Position numbers and translations under genes: made by a program
NCBI RefSeq assembly: GCF_029227915.1
Contig: NC_079882.1
Span: 18,674,501-18,738,500 of the forward strand
Direction: 5' to 3'
From: Hydractinia symbiolongicarpus
Taxonomy: Eukaryota; Cnidaria; Hydrozoa; Anthoathecata; Hydractiniidae
Length of the DNA: 64,000 bases
Shown: positions 23,309 to 34,950 of the stretch, one piece after another
Position numbering within the stretch: the first letter of the stretch is position 1
Layout: every line of letters begins with the position of its first letter
Notes under the pieces: generated by a model
Databases searched by the model: none
What the model was told of the DNA's origin: nothing
What the model saw: only the letters and a program-made list of their open reading frames with translations

Positions 23309-23309
23309 T
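23201..23309. repeat. TTA/ATT trinucleotide microsatellite
   Basis: About 110 bp of uninterrupted TTA repeats after a few TTG interruptions at the left end. Confidence 0.98.
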
Positions 23310-23769
23310 TGTAGTAGGACCCTGCAATTTTTTTTAATTTTTTGAATTACATAAATCTATATACTCTATTGCATATATAGTATATATACATATCTGTAGC
23401 ATTTCTGTTATGTGTTACATATATGTTAAATAATTGGCACTATAAATATTTTTGACCAGGCTCTAGTGCAGAAAAATAATTACTTTTTGTCTGGAAAATT
23501 TCACTTTCTCAATTTCACTCCAATAATCAGGAAAAATATTATCAATTTTTATGATATGTCTGGAAATTTAATTGAGAAACTGCTTTCATTTAATATTTTA
23601 ATATTTAATATCAGCAGTTATCCTTTCGGTGTCGCTCTCTACCTTTTTAGAGTGGTGCTTGTTATTGTTTTCCTGCTGCTTCACAGTGGATCTTGTGAGA
23701 AAATTCTATGGAAATTCTATCTTTGCAGTACACCATATGACATATGAACTGGGAGCTATTTTATATAGG

Positions 23770-26500
23770 ATAGTGCCATCGACCAACCATTCTTTGTCAC
23801 AGTGATTGATACAAACGCGTTGTCCTACAACCAAATTGGGAAGGTCCGCTTTTACCTCTGAACCGGTCCAATTGTTCCTTTTGTTTCCTCCTTTCTTCTT
23901 TAATGTTGTTGTGGCTGTGGTAATGATGATAGGTTGTCTCTCAGTTGTCTACCCAATAATAATCGAGCTGGGCTATATTACATCGGAGAGGTGTGTTCTG
24001 GATGACAAACAATCTTTCAGTGATGTCAAATTTGGAACAAAGTTGTTTCTTGATCATGATTTTTATTATTTTGATTGCTGATTCTGTTAACCCAATGATT
24101 GATGGTATCCAGGACTGGATGTTGTATATGTTTGAATCCACAGTCCGTGGAATATTTTTTAAACATGTTGAATTTGTACTGGGATCCATTGTCAGATACA
24201 AGTTCCTCTGGTATAACGTTTCTGCTGAAAATATTCTTCATGACTATAATGATGTGCATTGACCTAGTGTGTTGTAAATCTCTGGCCAGAATGAATAGTA
24301 TTCTGTAACCACAACATAGTTGTTACCATTGTTTGGAACAGATCAGTTCCCTTTCTGCCATGGTTGAGTTGGGACAGGGTGTGGTGTAAGCTTTTCAGCT
24401 GACTTGGTCAGGGCAGGTGGTGCAGGTGGTGCACATTTTAACATTTTGTTCAATTTGTTTTTTCATTTCTGGCCAGTAGCAGCTGCCAGGGGCTATATCT
24501 TTATACCGATTTTGGGTACATCTAATTTGGACGCCCAAAATAGAGAGATGAAAACTGTGTTACTACTTGTAATGATGGATAGGAAAAAAAATGTGGTGGT
24601 AACAGTTCGAGATCTTGTAGGTTCACTGTTTATCAACTGTTTGATACAAACAATTTGAGTTTCTCGTTTTCTAATTCCCATTTTGCTAATTTTCTGTTTA
24701 TATAGTCTGCTATTTGATTCTTCTTTTCTTTTCTTTCTTTTTTTTTAACATTCTCATAATTTTATATATATTATTTAAAACAAAAAACAATTTTTGGCTC
24801 TTTGTTTACTTTGTTTATTTTGTTTTAACAGGTCACTCGTTGATAACAGTGCAGATATATTATATCATACTGAAGATGTAAACCTGTATAAATATGATTA
24901 ATAATAATGAAAAGTTTGAAAGAGAATTTAAGGGATTACTGATGCTTAAAGTAATTTTCTGGTTTAACGCCTGGCTGCTCCTGGCTCTACGTTTGCATTT
25001 TTCTATGCTCTAGTGTCCTGGATGTATGCGTTCTAGCACGTCTGATTGCATAGATTGTGGAATAATGATCTACTTATCTTTGCACAGGATGATGTCCAGG
25101 TCTGTGATGTCTTATTTGTTAGTGTAATATTGCAGATTTCTTTGAGGCATTTTTTAATCCAGTTTTTGCCAACAGTTGTTCATAACATTGCTCAAAGTTG
25201 TTAGTTTAATGTCAGTTTTTGACTTGTGGTGAATCTCCTTAAGTTTCTGGTTGCTAGCCAGCATTTATTGTATCATCACATTGACTTGATGGACTTTCTT
25301 GTTCTGAAAGTTAATTCTGCTGGTTTGATTGTCCTGTTGGTATTTGTGATACTTTTATAGATCCATGAGACTGGTTCCTTTTACACGTTTAGCCTTAAAT
25401 GTACAAGCTATAGTGTTATTCTGATGCATTGCATCCTGGGCAACAAGTCAACAAGTGTTTACTGGTAAGTATTGGTACTAGTGGTTTATGAAGTGTGGTA
25501 GTCAATGTAAGTACAGGTGCATTTTTCAACATCCACAGCTTACTGCCACATTTTAACCTCAGTAGGGTGATATAGCTTCTTTTGTGTGTTAACAGGAACC
25601 GTGATGCACACAACACAGGATTCTTCCTCATGCTGCTGGTACACTATTGCTGCCATCCAATTTCACTTTGTGGGTTGTGTCATTAAGGTGGAGTGTGTGG
25701 CGTGGATTTATTTTGGCGAATGACACAAAGAAATGAATTTTATTTATAAAACTTGTGAATATAAAAAAAGCTCGTTTTTTTTCTTATATAATTAAAAAAA
25801 CCCAATCTTTTTGTAAATTTGGCGGAAATTTAATTTGATGAACAGTAAATTATGTTAAATTTGACGAGTATTTAAATTGGCGAATAGTCAGTTATCAAAA
25901 TTTTGGCGGGTATTTAATTTGTTAAATTTCGCCGAAATTCGCCAAATTCACCAAAATTAATCCTCACCGAAATTTATCCACTTGTCTGAGATTGCTGATA
26001 CTTTGGACTATAGTTGTTTGATTCTTTCTGGAGGAATTTCATGTCCTAGGATTTCCACTTGGTGAGTTTTGAAGATACATATCTCTTTGTTAAGGATCAC
26101 TCCATTTTTTTAAAAAGCGTTGGAGTAATTGTTTCAGACAGCTGTCGTGTTCACTTTCTGTGCTTTTGGCAACACCTGGAAGGGCGCCAATGACTGCATT
26201 GATTTTCTTGTTAAGGATTTCCTGTAGGGAACTTAGGTGAAAGGAGCTCATGTACAACAGAATCTTCCTAAGGGTGGATAAATTTTGTCATCGTCCCCAA
26301 TCCTGGCCATTGTTTAGTTAACCTAGCTAATATAACATCCTTGTTCAATTTGGTGAGGCCAATACAAAGTGTTATATCTCCACTGGGTTTAGTAACTGCT
26401 ACTATGGTTGGCACCAGTCTGTTGGTTCTTCTGCCTTTCAAATAACTCTGAGTTTCTCCACTTGTTTGATCTCCTCTGTCACAGCCTAGTACAGCAGTAT
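23770..26500 (-). mobile_element. second decayed Ty3/gypsy-type retrotransposon, minus strand
   Basis: Minus-strand remnants in pol order from right to left: an RT start-like stretch (RLVPTIVAVTKPSGDITLCI, about 26430-26370); RT thumb-like pieces LPGVAKSTESEHDSCLKQLL (26190-26140) and VILNKEICIFKTHQVEILGH (26105-26045) with SGRKNQ-like remains; and integrase core at 24260-24026 with NVIPEELVSDNGSQYKFNMF followed by YSTDCGFKH. LVSDNGSQ contains the second integrase Asp. No intact catalytic RT box survives, many stops are present and LTRs were not identified. The element is opposite in strand to, and differs in sequence from, the one at 9.3-12.6 kb. Confidence 0.75.
25702..25982. mobile_element. 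MITE-like insertion with GTGGAT-AATTTTGGCGAA ends
   Basis: The left end GTGGATTTATTTTGGCGAAT (25702 on) is inverted at the right end as GTGGATAAATTTCGGTGAGG (25982 downwards). GGCGAAT / TTTGACGAG / TTTAAATTGGCGAAT motifs recur inside. It lies within the minus-strand gypsy relic and probably split it. Target duplication is not clear. Confidence 0.5.
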
Positions 26501-27440
26501 TGGTAGATAAGATAGATGTGCATATTTTACATGGCTAGCCTCACAAATATTAAGGGATATACCCTGCCTATTGTTTGCAGTAGAGACCATGGCTTAGATG
26601 GGGAGTCCTAGGGTATTTAATGCTCATTTTGAGCTAAGCAGACCCAATTAGGGTTCCATTCTACCAGGTAATTTTGTGCAACATTTAATGGCTCACATAG
26701 TGTGCCCTCTCCTCAATTTCCCTCACATAGCTTGGGTTACTCAATGGCTATGGTAACATTAACTCGCCCATATTAAATCAGCGTTATCAGCGTTAAGCTT
26801 AAGCACTAAGGGTTTTGTTTCTGCCAGCAAATTTCTTCCGACAGGCTCATTTTTTATGCTCACAATGTGATCTCTAATCAAGCCGTTGGCAGGCATCAAA
26901 AAATTTTCATTTTTTGTTGAGTATTTGGATGTCTGTAAAAATAGTATCAGAAGTTTCATCATCTTTCTGTATGCAATTTTTGAATGTGTGTCTCTAGTGT
27001 TTCGCTTACTATACACCTTTTGTAAACTTTTCTAGTTGATCAATAATAACATTGACTTTTTTCTTCAGTAATATTCACCGACTTGAATATCTTTTTAGTT
27101 TCTTCGCTGAAAATGTACCTTAACACGATACACTGATATTTGTCTGGTTTCATGGCCAGTTCAGTGACGATGGCATAGTCTTGCTATTTTGCCTTCCTTG
27201 TCTTAAGGCTATGTAACGATGAACTGATATGTTGAGAGTCAGAAGAGTCCATAAATTCGCTCGATTTTCCATGATGCTGCAGATTTAACTTGTTATCTTC
27301 TGATCACTTTGTTTTAAACTTTATTTCAAAAAATATCCTGCACTTAGTGCCATGTTGTGATTGGATTTAGTCCTATATTTGCAGTTGACGATAATATGTA
27401 CAAGATGACGTAACGTATAATGGTTGAAGGTGAAGCGTAG
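26501..27440. other. no supported gene; upstream region of the PH-PTB gene
   Basis: A minus-strand open frame at 27016-26759 (85 codons) has no recognised domain. It could be further gypsy gag/pol debris, since it lies upstream on the same strand as that relic. The rest is probably 5-prime flank of the plus-strand gene starting at 27515. Confidence 0.35.
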
Positions 27441-27450
27441 TATATAAAAG
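27441..27450 (+). promoter_or_regulatory. TATA box of the PH-PTB adaptor gene
   Basis: TATATAAAAG starts 74 bp before the ATG at 27515. A start site about 30 bp downstream would give a short leader of roughly 40-45 nt with no upstream ATG problem apart from one at about 27479 that quickly ends. Confidence 0.55.
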
Positions 27451-27514
27451 GGCCTAATGTTCGCGATTTAGGATAAAAATGTTTTAAATCCTTTTAATCT
27501 TAGGATAACTAACC

Positions 27515-29883
27515 ATGGATAGAGAAAGTGTACATCAAGGATGGTTGGAATGTTTCGTGGATGCTCCGAACTCAAAATCATGGATGAAATTGACAGTTAA
27601 AAAACCTTGGAAGAGAAGGTACTTAGTGTTGTATCATTTAAATGAAGACACTGACAAAATGTATCTTGCATCATACGAAAAAGATGAAAACTGGAATATA
27701 TTGGAACCGAAGAAAGTTTTAGATTTATATCCAAGGTATAAGATAGCTAAGATTGCGAACTTTAAAGGCAGAGAAAACGTATTGGAAGTAAATAACGAAA
27801 GCGAACAGTGGTATTTAAGCACAGATAAATCTAAAATTATTGATTTATGGGCTACGCAGATTCAAATGCAGACAAAGTTGAGTCGTGCCATCTCTGGACG
27901 CATCTTCTCAGTGTCAGGAGCTGTTAACAAACAGATGCAGAGGATCGGCGCTGCGCAGCAGCGTTGTTTGTTGCACTTTACGAGATGGGGAATAACATTA
28001 GCCTTGCAAGATTCAAGAGCAATACTTGCTATGTGGCCACTGAAGACTATTCGAAATTACGAAAGCTCTCAACAGTGCCAGTTCTCCATCGAAGCTGGAC
28101 GTCGAGCACCGATGGGAGAGGGCGTATTTGTTTTTAACACCAATATTGGACAGGACGAGGAGATGTTTAGCGTTGTCGATGCCTTTGTTGCTGCCACCTT
28201 AAACGAAAATGCGCAGATTAATCCCAGACAAAAGGAGCCAACTACGGACGAAGAAATATTAAGGACATACGATCAGCTACATCGTTCTGCTACTGGCATG
28301 CATTCTGAGTCAGTGCCTATACGTAACTTCGACATAGACATGCCTGGGTATGCTCACATCGGTCGCGAAATGTCGAGGTCTGTTCGTTCAAACAATTCTA
28401 TAGCCATCTACAAACCACCTGATTATAATCACTCACAACAAGCAGAAAGCAGGAGAAACACGGGCGATAGTATTTCGCCTGTTGCAGGATTTCAAGGAAC
28501 ATTTGGCACCCCGAGAGGGTTGTCTTTTTCTGATAACAATAGTTACGACCAGCTGGATCGAAAAGGAAGTTGGGGTTCGCGATCGGAAGCAGAAGCGGAC
28601 TATGATCACATTCATCAGAAAACAGATTTTGTGAATACAGTTACGGAGAATGCGTATGATAAAATAGATCGTTCTCAACTTGTACCTGGTGTAAGTATAT
28701 ACGTTATAAAAGTTTCGTACATTTTATTTAATTATGAAAATCGTCTGTAAAGTTGTCGGTATGCGTATAAATATATTGAGATTATAGAGGAAGCACTTAA
28801 AGTTGAAAAACAACTTTCGCTTGAGCAAATATACGCGAAATTTAAGTCATACTCATTCGCGATGCCTAAAATAATTTTTTTCGCAAACATAAACTTCTTA
28901 AAATGCCAAACTGAAATATTTTACACTAAGAACAACCGTGTAAATTTAAAAATGTGATATTGATTTTAATACAAAAATTGTTTGCGAAGAAGATATTAAC
29001 GAATTTGAATAAAATTTCGTGACACTGAAGATTTAAGAATAGTTCAAAATTATTTTTTTTCGCGCATTAATCTGTAAAACTAAAACAATTTCGCGAAAGA
29101 TTCAAATTTAAATTATTTGACTTTTTATCACATTCGATTTCAATAGGAAACTTATTATTGTTTTTATCAATTTTTTCCAAATTTTCGCTTGACTCCAACC
29201 TCTGTTTTACGAATTATTAAGCTTTTTATTAATTAGCTTTTTGTTTCAAATAAAGTGGAACGTTTCACACGTTATATATGTATTTAAAACTTTTTTAGAG
29301 TGCTCAAAATATACCAAGACGTAATCCTGGATATTCGGGTTTCCGGCTTCGCGACGAGCCGTCTGTACCGTTTTTAGACGACAATGACAAACCGTTTCAA
29401 GGAAGATCGCCGCTATCGTCGTTATCATTAACAAAAACACCCGAGGACGAAAAATACGAATTTCGTAACTCTATATACACGCCAGCCAAAGAAGCCAATA
29501 AATACTTTTCTACTGACGGTCCAGATACCTCATCAAGGTTTTCTGATCATTTTTCTCCTACGCACGACAGCGCCAATTCAGATTTGATCGATCTATCTAG
29601 CCGACACAACTCGGCGGCTAGTGAAAGTGAAAAAGTCGCGTTTTCAAGGTCTAAACAAAGAACAAGCTCTTCCATTAAAGACAAAAGTATTCAAGACATT
29701 GCGGATCACTTTCTGTATCAAATGCCGTCAACGTTTTCGCCGCCGACGAATGCAGATGTTTCCGAGGAAACAACCGACCAAGAGGATGTGGATTATCAAA
29801 ATATGGAGTCTGTAAGAGATTCCGTTTTTGCTGGAAGTAGTCCTCAACGGAATATAGATAGTTCTAAAAATGAAACTTCGTAA
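27515..29883 (+). CDS. DOK/IRS-type docking protein (PH + PTB domains), two coding exons
   Basis: Exons 27515-28690 and 29299-29883 join in phase 0 (donor GTAAGT, acceptor TTTTTTAG) to give about 586 residues. Residues about 5-120 form a PH domain (VHQGWLECF, WKRRYLVLYH, closing helix near DLWATQIQMQ). Residues about 150-235 form an IRS/DOK-type PTB domain: CLLHFTRWGITLAL, MWPLKTIRNYESS, QFSIEAGRRAPMGEGVFVF. The long tail carries Tyr docking motifs YDQL (twice), YAHI, YDHI, YDKI and a YQNM (Tyr about 558) of the PI3-kinase SH2 type. Such proteins are membrane-recruited, phosphorylated by tyrosine kinases and assemble SH2 partners. DOK is preferred over IRS because of the compact PH-PTB spacing; no intron splits the domains. 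The third-party alternative is an FRS-like adaptor, but FRS lacks a PH domain. Confidence 0.88.
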
Positions 29884-30972
29884 ATATCTCTCTCTTTCTT
29901 TCTGCCTTTTGTAATGTTATGTAATGTATACTAAAAGAATACCACTATAAACCTTTTCCAAATCGAATTGAAAAATTTGCACTTAAGGCAGCTTTCCATT
30001 AAGGTGTTCTTGGTTGTACACGAGCTGCCAACGTTTGATTTTTCGGCATTTGGGTATGTATATTAGAATTTCTTTTTGTGGTGATTCCTCGATCTTGACA
30101 GTTCTGGAGGTTAGGGCGAGTCAACGTCCAAGTGTTTGCAAACGAACTACTATCTTCAATGTAATGAAATTGAGCATATTGAGCGGACGTTTAACGTTGA
30201 TAGCTGCGACTGTTCATAATAATGAAAAGTAACCTTAACACTAATCTTACAGATATTAATACGAACCTTGTTGTAATTTTCAAGTTTTGTGTCCAGATAT
30301 TATTTTTTTTTAAATTTTTATATATTTAGAAATTGTTGTTTATTTATTTATTATTAGAAATATTTGCTGGATGAATTCTGGTGTCCTGGACCATCTTTCA
30401 CCGCGACCTGTTTGTAAACAGGACTGCCCAACTTTAAACGGTGGCCCCGTCTTTCAACGGTGCGACCCGTTTGTCAACGCTCTGTCCCAACTATCAACGC
30501 TTTAACGTTTGTTAAAAAAAATAATTTTATAGAAATCAAATAAAGATGTAATAATTGACTTTTTATCTTCTTTAAGTCGTTACAAGATTTAAATTAGTTA
30601 ACTAAGGTTTTTAATTAAGTTTTTGAACCTAATTATTGTATTACAATAATTCAAATTCCCTTTCGAACTAAAGAAATATGTTCGATCTGCGCCAGTCTTA
30701 AAATTTTGAACTGCACATTGCACTTCTGGCTTAAGTGGCGATTATTTTTAAAATCATAACTTTGGCTACAGAAAAAGGTTTGATGAATTTCTCAGTGCTG
30801 ATAGTGGGGATGTGTGGTCCATCTACAAACGGCACAGTTCTTCATTCAAAAACTCGTATAAAAGCAAGCGGTGATCGTTAGGTCATCCGATCTTTCAACG
30901 CTCTGTTTCCTTCGAGTTCAAATTATAGAATTTGGTTAGTCAACCCTCCAAGGTCAACCTAAGTAATACAAA
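29884..30972. other. 3-prime flank of the adaptor gene; no further gene seen
   Basis: The first clear polyadenylation-like AATAAA is at 30539-30544, which would give a 3-prime UTR of about 650 nt. A run of short phrases such as ...CAACGGTG and TCAACGCT recurs at 30420-30510 and again at 30895. No exon was recognised. Confidence 0.35.
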
Positions 30973-31574
30973 CTAGTCAGTTACCTGTGGATAAATCCAC
31001 GGCTTAGCCTGTCCTTTATTAACTGCATTTCGTGTCTCTCTATTGCGGTTACCATTTTGCGTGACAGACGTATACGGGTAGCCCGTGGAAAATCCACGGG
31101 TCCGCCCGTCCTTTTTATACCGCATTGCGTGCTTCTCGCTATTGCGCAGCTAAGCTACCATTTTGCGTGACAGACAGACTGACGTATACGGGCATTATAA
31201 TATAGACTAGTCGTTAGCCCGTGGAAAAATCCACGGGGACGCCCGTCCTTTAAATTAACCCGTTGCAACAAAGTGGACAGAAAAATATCGCCTTTGGTAT
31301 TGGTGCGCATTTTAAAAATTTCGTGTTTCCGTTACAAGACGCCGCTTTCGCGGACACAGACAGACGGAATACGGCTATTATTAAAGAGATATTAAAGAGA
31401 CTAGCTGGTAGCCCGTGGAAAAATCCACGGGTTCGCCCGTCCTTTATATTTACCCGTCGCAACAAAGTGGATAAAAACATATGGCATTTGATATTCGTGT
31501 TTCCGAAGCATGATTTTCTAACTCAGCGGGGCGTCTGCGCAGAGACAGACAGACGACGGCTATTATTAAAGAGA
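30973..31574 (-). mobile_element. head-to-tail cluster of four mini-Helitrons
   Basis: Four minus-strand units abut: 30973-31078 (degenerate), 31079-31206, 31207-31400 and 31401-31574. In each, the plus strand begins at or near CTAG and shows a hairpin of the form CCCGTGG-AAAAA-TCCACGGG, GCCCGTCCTTT and CAGACAGAC, then closes on the complement of a 5-prime TC end. At 31206/31207 and 31400/31401 the TC of one unit directly touches the CTAG of the next with no host base. All are non-coding and need a Helitron helicase in trans. Confidence 0.75.
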
Positions 31575-31699
31575 TTTCGAATAAATGGCATTTTTTGTAC
31601 CTGCAGAAATTTCATACCCTCTAATGTATTTTTCATTTCTTTGAAGAATTCTTTGGACAGTCACAGTACTACTATCGTACATTCAGGTATGTCGCATTA

Positions 31700-31820
31700 T
31701 CTATATTATAATGCCCGTATACGTCTGTCCGTTCGTCCGTCTGTCTGTCTGTCTGTCACCCAAAATGGTAGCTTAGTTGTGACAGGCGAACCCGTGGATT
31801 TTCCACGGGCTAACGACTAG
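31700..31820 (+). mobile_element. complete 121-bp mini-Helitron
   Basis: Starts TCTATATTATAATGCCCGTA after host A (31699). It has a TCTG/TCCG-rich internal tract, then the 3-prime hairpin CCCGTGG-ATTT-TCCACGGG, the spacer CTAACGA and terminal CTAG (31817-31820), followed by host T. All four structural hallmarks of a Helitron end pair are present. It is inverted relative to the four neighbouring copies. Confidence 0.8.
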
Positions 31821-32435
31821 TATAATATATTTTTTGATATCGGGAAATTCAAGTTTGTATTTTTGATTTTTTTATAAAAAAGAAAAAAATTCCGGTTTCT
31901 TGAAATTGTCGAATCTAAAGCCTAAAAGAACTGTAAAAGTATTTTGATATTTGACTTGAAAAGACACGGCTGACGCTATTACACATGGGCATAAAAGTTG
32001 AACTTATTCCAGATGCGGCTGGTGATGTGATTAATATCTAGGTTTCCTACGCCTTCTCAAAACTCTTACAAATCAAAAATCCTCAGGCCTCAAATAACAA
32101 AGAGTCGTTTTACAAGTATATCAATGTGTTGTAGAACTTTCGAACGTTATAAATCTTCCTCCAAAAAAATTTTTAAATTTGCGTTTTTAGGGTAATTTAA
32201 AGTTTGAAAGTGTGAAATTTCAAACGAAAAATAGCTCGGGAAATCAGAAAAAATATCAGGAATTTATTCAAACAAATGTCAAAAATGTGAGGAAAAGAAA
32301 AGTGTTCATACTGAGTTAAGTCAACTTATTATTTAACTTATAATTTCCCTCACCTTTCTGACATTTTTTGAGGAGATCATATTGAGTTGACCTGTGTTAG
32401 CATTTTTGCGCAATTTTTTGTTCAGGTAGCGCCTA

Positions 32436-32517
32436 AACGTCGTCCCCAGGGCTTTTTATCTATCATCGTCCCTTCTTTAGATGTACAAAATGAAAATAGG
32501 CCCTGGGAATAAGGTTG
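32436..32517. mobile_element. short foldback MITE, same family as 19304-19398
   Basis: Left arm ACGTCGTCCCCAGGGCTTTT; right arm (reverse complement) AACCTTATTCCCAGGGCCTA. The CGTCCCCAGGGC core is shared with the 95-bp MITE at 19304 and with single ends at 4873, 19185 and 35484. Confidence 0.55.
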
Positions 32518-33156
32518 GCAGCGGCTCAGCGTGTGATGCGTGCGAAAACATCATAAAGTAAAGTACCTATCAAAAAGACATCGAAACATCTCCTTATTTT
32601 TCATTTTTGGGTTAAAATCTACTGCAATTCAGCTTTTACGGAGTGAATTATTAGAAAACTAACTATTCATAAAATTTTCGAAATATATTTCTTGTGAAAT
32701 GCTTTTGAAGAAATTTTTCAAAAATTTACACTATTTTTTATTCCCGATTACTTGTATATGGATTTCAACTCCACAGTGTTTATTTTTATGTCTACTATAT
32801 AAAAGCGCGTGAAGAATTAAAAATTCTTTTTCCGCAAAATTTAGATCGAGATTTAATAAAAAATGGTTAGAGCTAAAACATCGCCCGAAATTAATTTCCT
32901 TGCAAAGGACATTCGTTAAGCCTATTTTAATGATCATGTTCAACTTTTCCGTTTGTTTACAAAGAGGTTAATTATAATCCCTTAATCTTGTTTGTATTAT
33001 TATATATTACTAATTAAGTAAATGAGCCTGTACACTAAAAGGATAAATTAATGTTGGATTTATTTTTGTAAATAGGTTTCCAAGAATTGTATGTAACGTA
33101 TAATTTTGAAACTAAGTTTTAAAGAGAAACTTAAGAATAAAAAATGAATTATGTTT

Positions 33157-33170
33157 GGGGGGGGGGGGGG
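33157..33170. repeat. homopolymer of 14 G
   Basis: A run of 14 G on the plus strand, isolated in AT-rich sequence. It is a possible sequencing or assembly length error, and would form a C14 tract on the other strand. Confidence 0.95.
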
Positions 33171-34149
33171 TATTTTTACGAATTGGTTTCTGAAAAACGT
33201 TTTTTACGGATTAGCTTTTGGAAATGGCCAATACACATTTCCCGAATTTAATTTTCGATTAAATCATTGGCATGAAAACGAGGCACTTCTTAGTAAACTT
33301 TGTAAACATATTAAATGCAGCTGGTCAGAGACTTGTTTTTTTGTTTTATAAATCGTCTTATTGTTTTCTTAAAAATTACAGTTTTTTTAACGAAACTACA
33401 TCTCCAGTAGTTATAAACATTTGTTTCATAAAACAAGAATTGCATATTTATTTTGCGATGGTGAGTAGCAGTCAGGAAAAATAGGAAGAAACTGAAAGCA
33501 AGAAACTTAAGAAATTAAAGTTTCATTTTATATACTTACATTTTAGGAGAGCGTCCTCAACTTACAGGGGCTGAAATTGAAGATGCATGCTAAACTGTTG
33601 CTTTTACAAGAATCATTTCTACAGAATTACACAAAGCCGATTTCATACAGTAATAGTGGAAAAAAAATGTTGTCTATAATTAAAATACTCATAACAAAAA
33701 ACAAAGAGGGATTCACCAAACCTAACTTCCCTAAAATTCCCCTATGAATATGTTCATAAATGTTATGCTTAAGGACATCCAAAAATTTCTGATAACATGC
33801 ATCTATGTTTTATAAAACTTTCTTATATGTCTATTAATAATCCCTGAAAGTTAGGCCCATTCAGCTGTGAGTTCAAGAAATAGTAGTTCCTTTCCAGCTT
33901 TTTGCCTGATCTTGTGCATGGGTTTGCGGTAATTTTGCTTATTCATTCAATGAGTGTTCTGTGAGCTCGCCATCCTGTTATAAAAAAGATACAAAGAGCC
34001 CAGACGAGAGTGTGCGGCGAAAAAGGTCGTTTGTCTGAAACAATAATTTAAACAAACAAACCAATTCGCAATATAAATCGAGCGTCGAAATTATAGGTTA
34101 GGTGTGCGATATTTTCTTTTAGGGATTTGGATAAACGGATGGACATCCA

Positions 34150-34250
34150 TACTTGTACATTGGACAAAACTTTGTCGCACAAAAGTGACAAAAATTTTCT
34201 TTGGTGACAAAAATTATGTCCGACTAAAATTTTGTCTGACGAATGAATTT
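34150..34250. repeat. dispersed GACAAAATTTTGTC-rich repeat, copy 1
   Basis: GGACAAAACTTTGTCGCACAAA, GGTGACAAAAATTATGTCCGA and TTTTGTCTGACGAATG recur with high similarity at 34862-34950 (ATGGACAAAATTTTTCGTCGGA, GGTGACGAAAATTTTGTCCG). Each copy is internally self-complementary, suggesting a foldback element family. Confidence 0.5.
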
Positions 34251-34478
34251 GTCCATAAGCAAATTTTCTAAAATTTTAAAAATTTACATGTATATCTCGA
34301 AAACTCATATAGGTTATATTCTGTTGATAGAATTTTATAGGCAACCAACTGGTCCTTTGACAACAATATTTATTGAAGTTCATGCCAAGATCAAGATGAT
34401 ACTGAAGTGGTCAAACCAAAGGGTAAAAGAAAAACCCGCCAATCATATACGAGACGGCATCGGAATTGTTAGAAATCG

Positions 34479-34556
34479 AGATCAGTAGCATAGTGGTTAA
34501 ACCAAGGGATTAAAAACCTTGTATCGTATCGTAATCATCAATCGAATCATCAGAAA
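34479..34556 (+). other. tRNA-like sequence, possibly SINE-derived
   Basis: CAGTAGCATAGTGGTTAAAC fits a pol III A box in a D-arm context. It is followed by a possible anticodon stem CAAGG/CCTTG, then AATCGAATC about 45 bases on as a weak B box. The loop sizes and acceptor stem do not fit a functional tRNA, so a decayed tRNA or tRNA-derived SINE head is the most that can be said. Confidence 0.3.
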
Positions 34557-34672
34557 ATGAAAAAACCGTAGCGTAGAAAAAAAAACTGATCTTATATATT
34601 TACGAAATTACACTTGTAAAATACCTTTGATGCAAGTATAAGAATTACCTTTGATGCAAGTATAAAAATATA

Positions 34673-34776
34673 CCTTATTGGTAAAAAAAAGTCGGCAAAT
34701 AAATTAGTCGGCAAATAATATTAGTCACCTAGCCAAAATTTAATCACTTTTTGCCGACTTTATTTTACTGATAAGG
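34673..34776. mobile_element. 104-bp MITE with TA target duplication
   Basis: Ends CCTTATTGGTAAAAAAAAGT and (inverted) CCTTATCAGTAAAATAAAGT, both continuing to CGGCAAA, are flanked by TA on each side (34671-34672 and 34777-34778). TA duplication and these ends suggest a Tc1/mariner-type non-autonomous element. A larger relative lies at 54773-55576. Confidence 0.75.
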
Positions 34777-34861
34777 TAGGTTTGCTAAGGATATACAATG
34801 TTTGTGGTATTTGTTTTTACCTGCATATTAACTGATTATATAGATAAATAGGAAAAATCCA

Positions 34862-34950
34862 AAATGGACAAAATTTTTCGTCGGAGAAAAGTGACGAAAA
34901 TTTCTGGAGGTGACGAAAATTTTGTCCGATAAATTTTTGTCGAATAAGGA
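34862..34950. repeat. dispersed GACAAAATTTTGTC-rich repeat, copy 2
   Basis: Second copy of the foldback-like repeat described at 34150-34250. The two copies bracket the tRNA-like sequence and the 104-bp MITE. Confidence 0.5.

Larger units (their letters stand above)
31821..34470. other. no gene seen; AT-rich intergenic sequence with a MITE and G14 tract
   Basis: Short open frames at 32943-32731 (minus) and 33151-33484 (plus) carry no recognisable domain or splice context. The individual repeats inside are listed separately. Confidence 0.4.

Noticed and set aside
24404-24658. Plus-strand 84-codon frame in the second gypsy region
   Set aside because: It is antisense to minus-strand gypsy pol remnants and has no independent signals.
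28760-29290. A MITE within the adaptor intron suggested by recurring TTCGCG and GCGAAA words
   Set aside because: The words are short and frequent in this genome, and I could not define terminal inverted repeats or a target duplication.
31263-31820. A 185-codon plus-strand open frame
   Set aside because: It runs across several mini-Helitron copies and their junctions; the residues are translations of the repeat ends.
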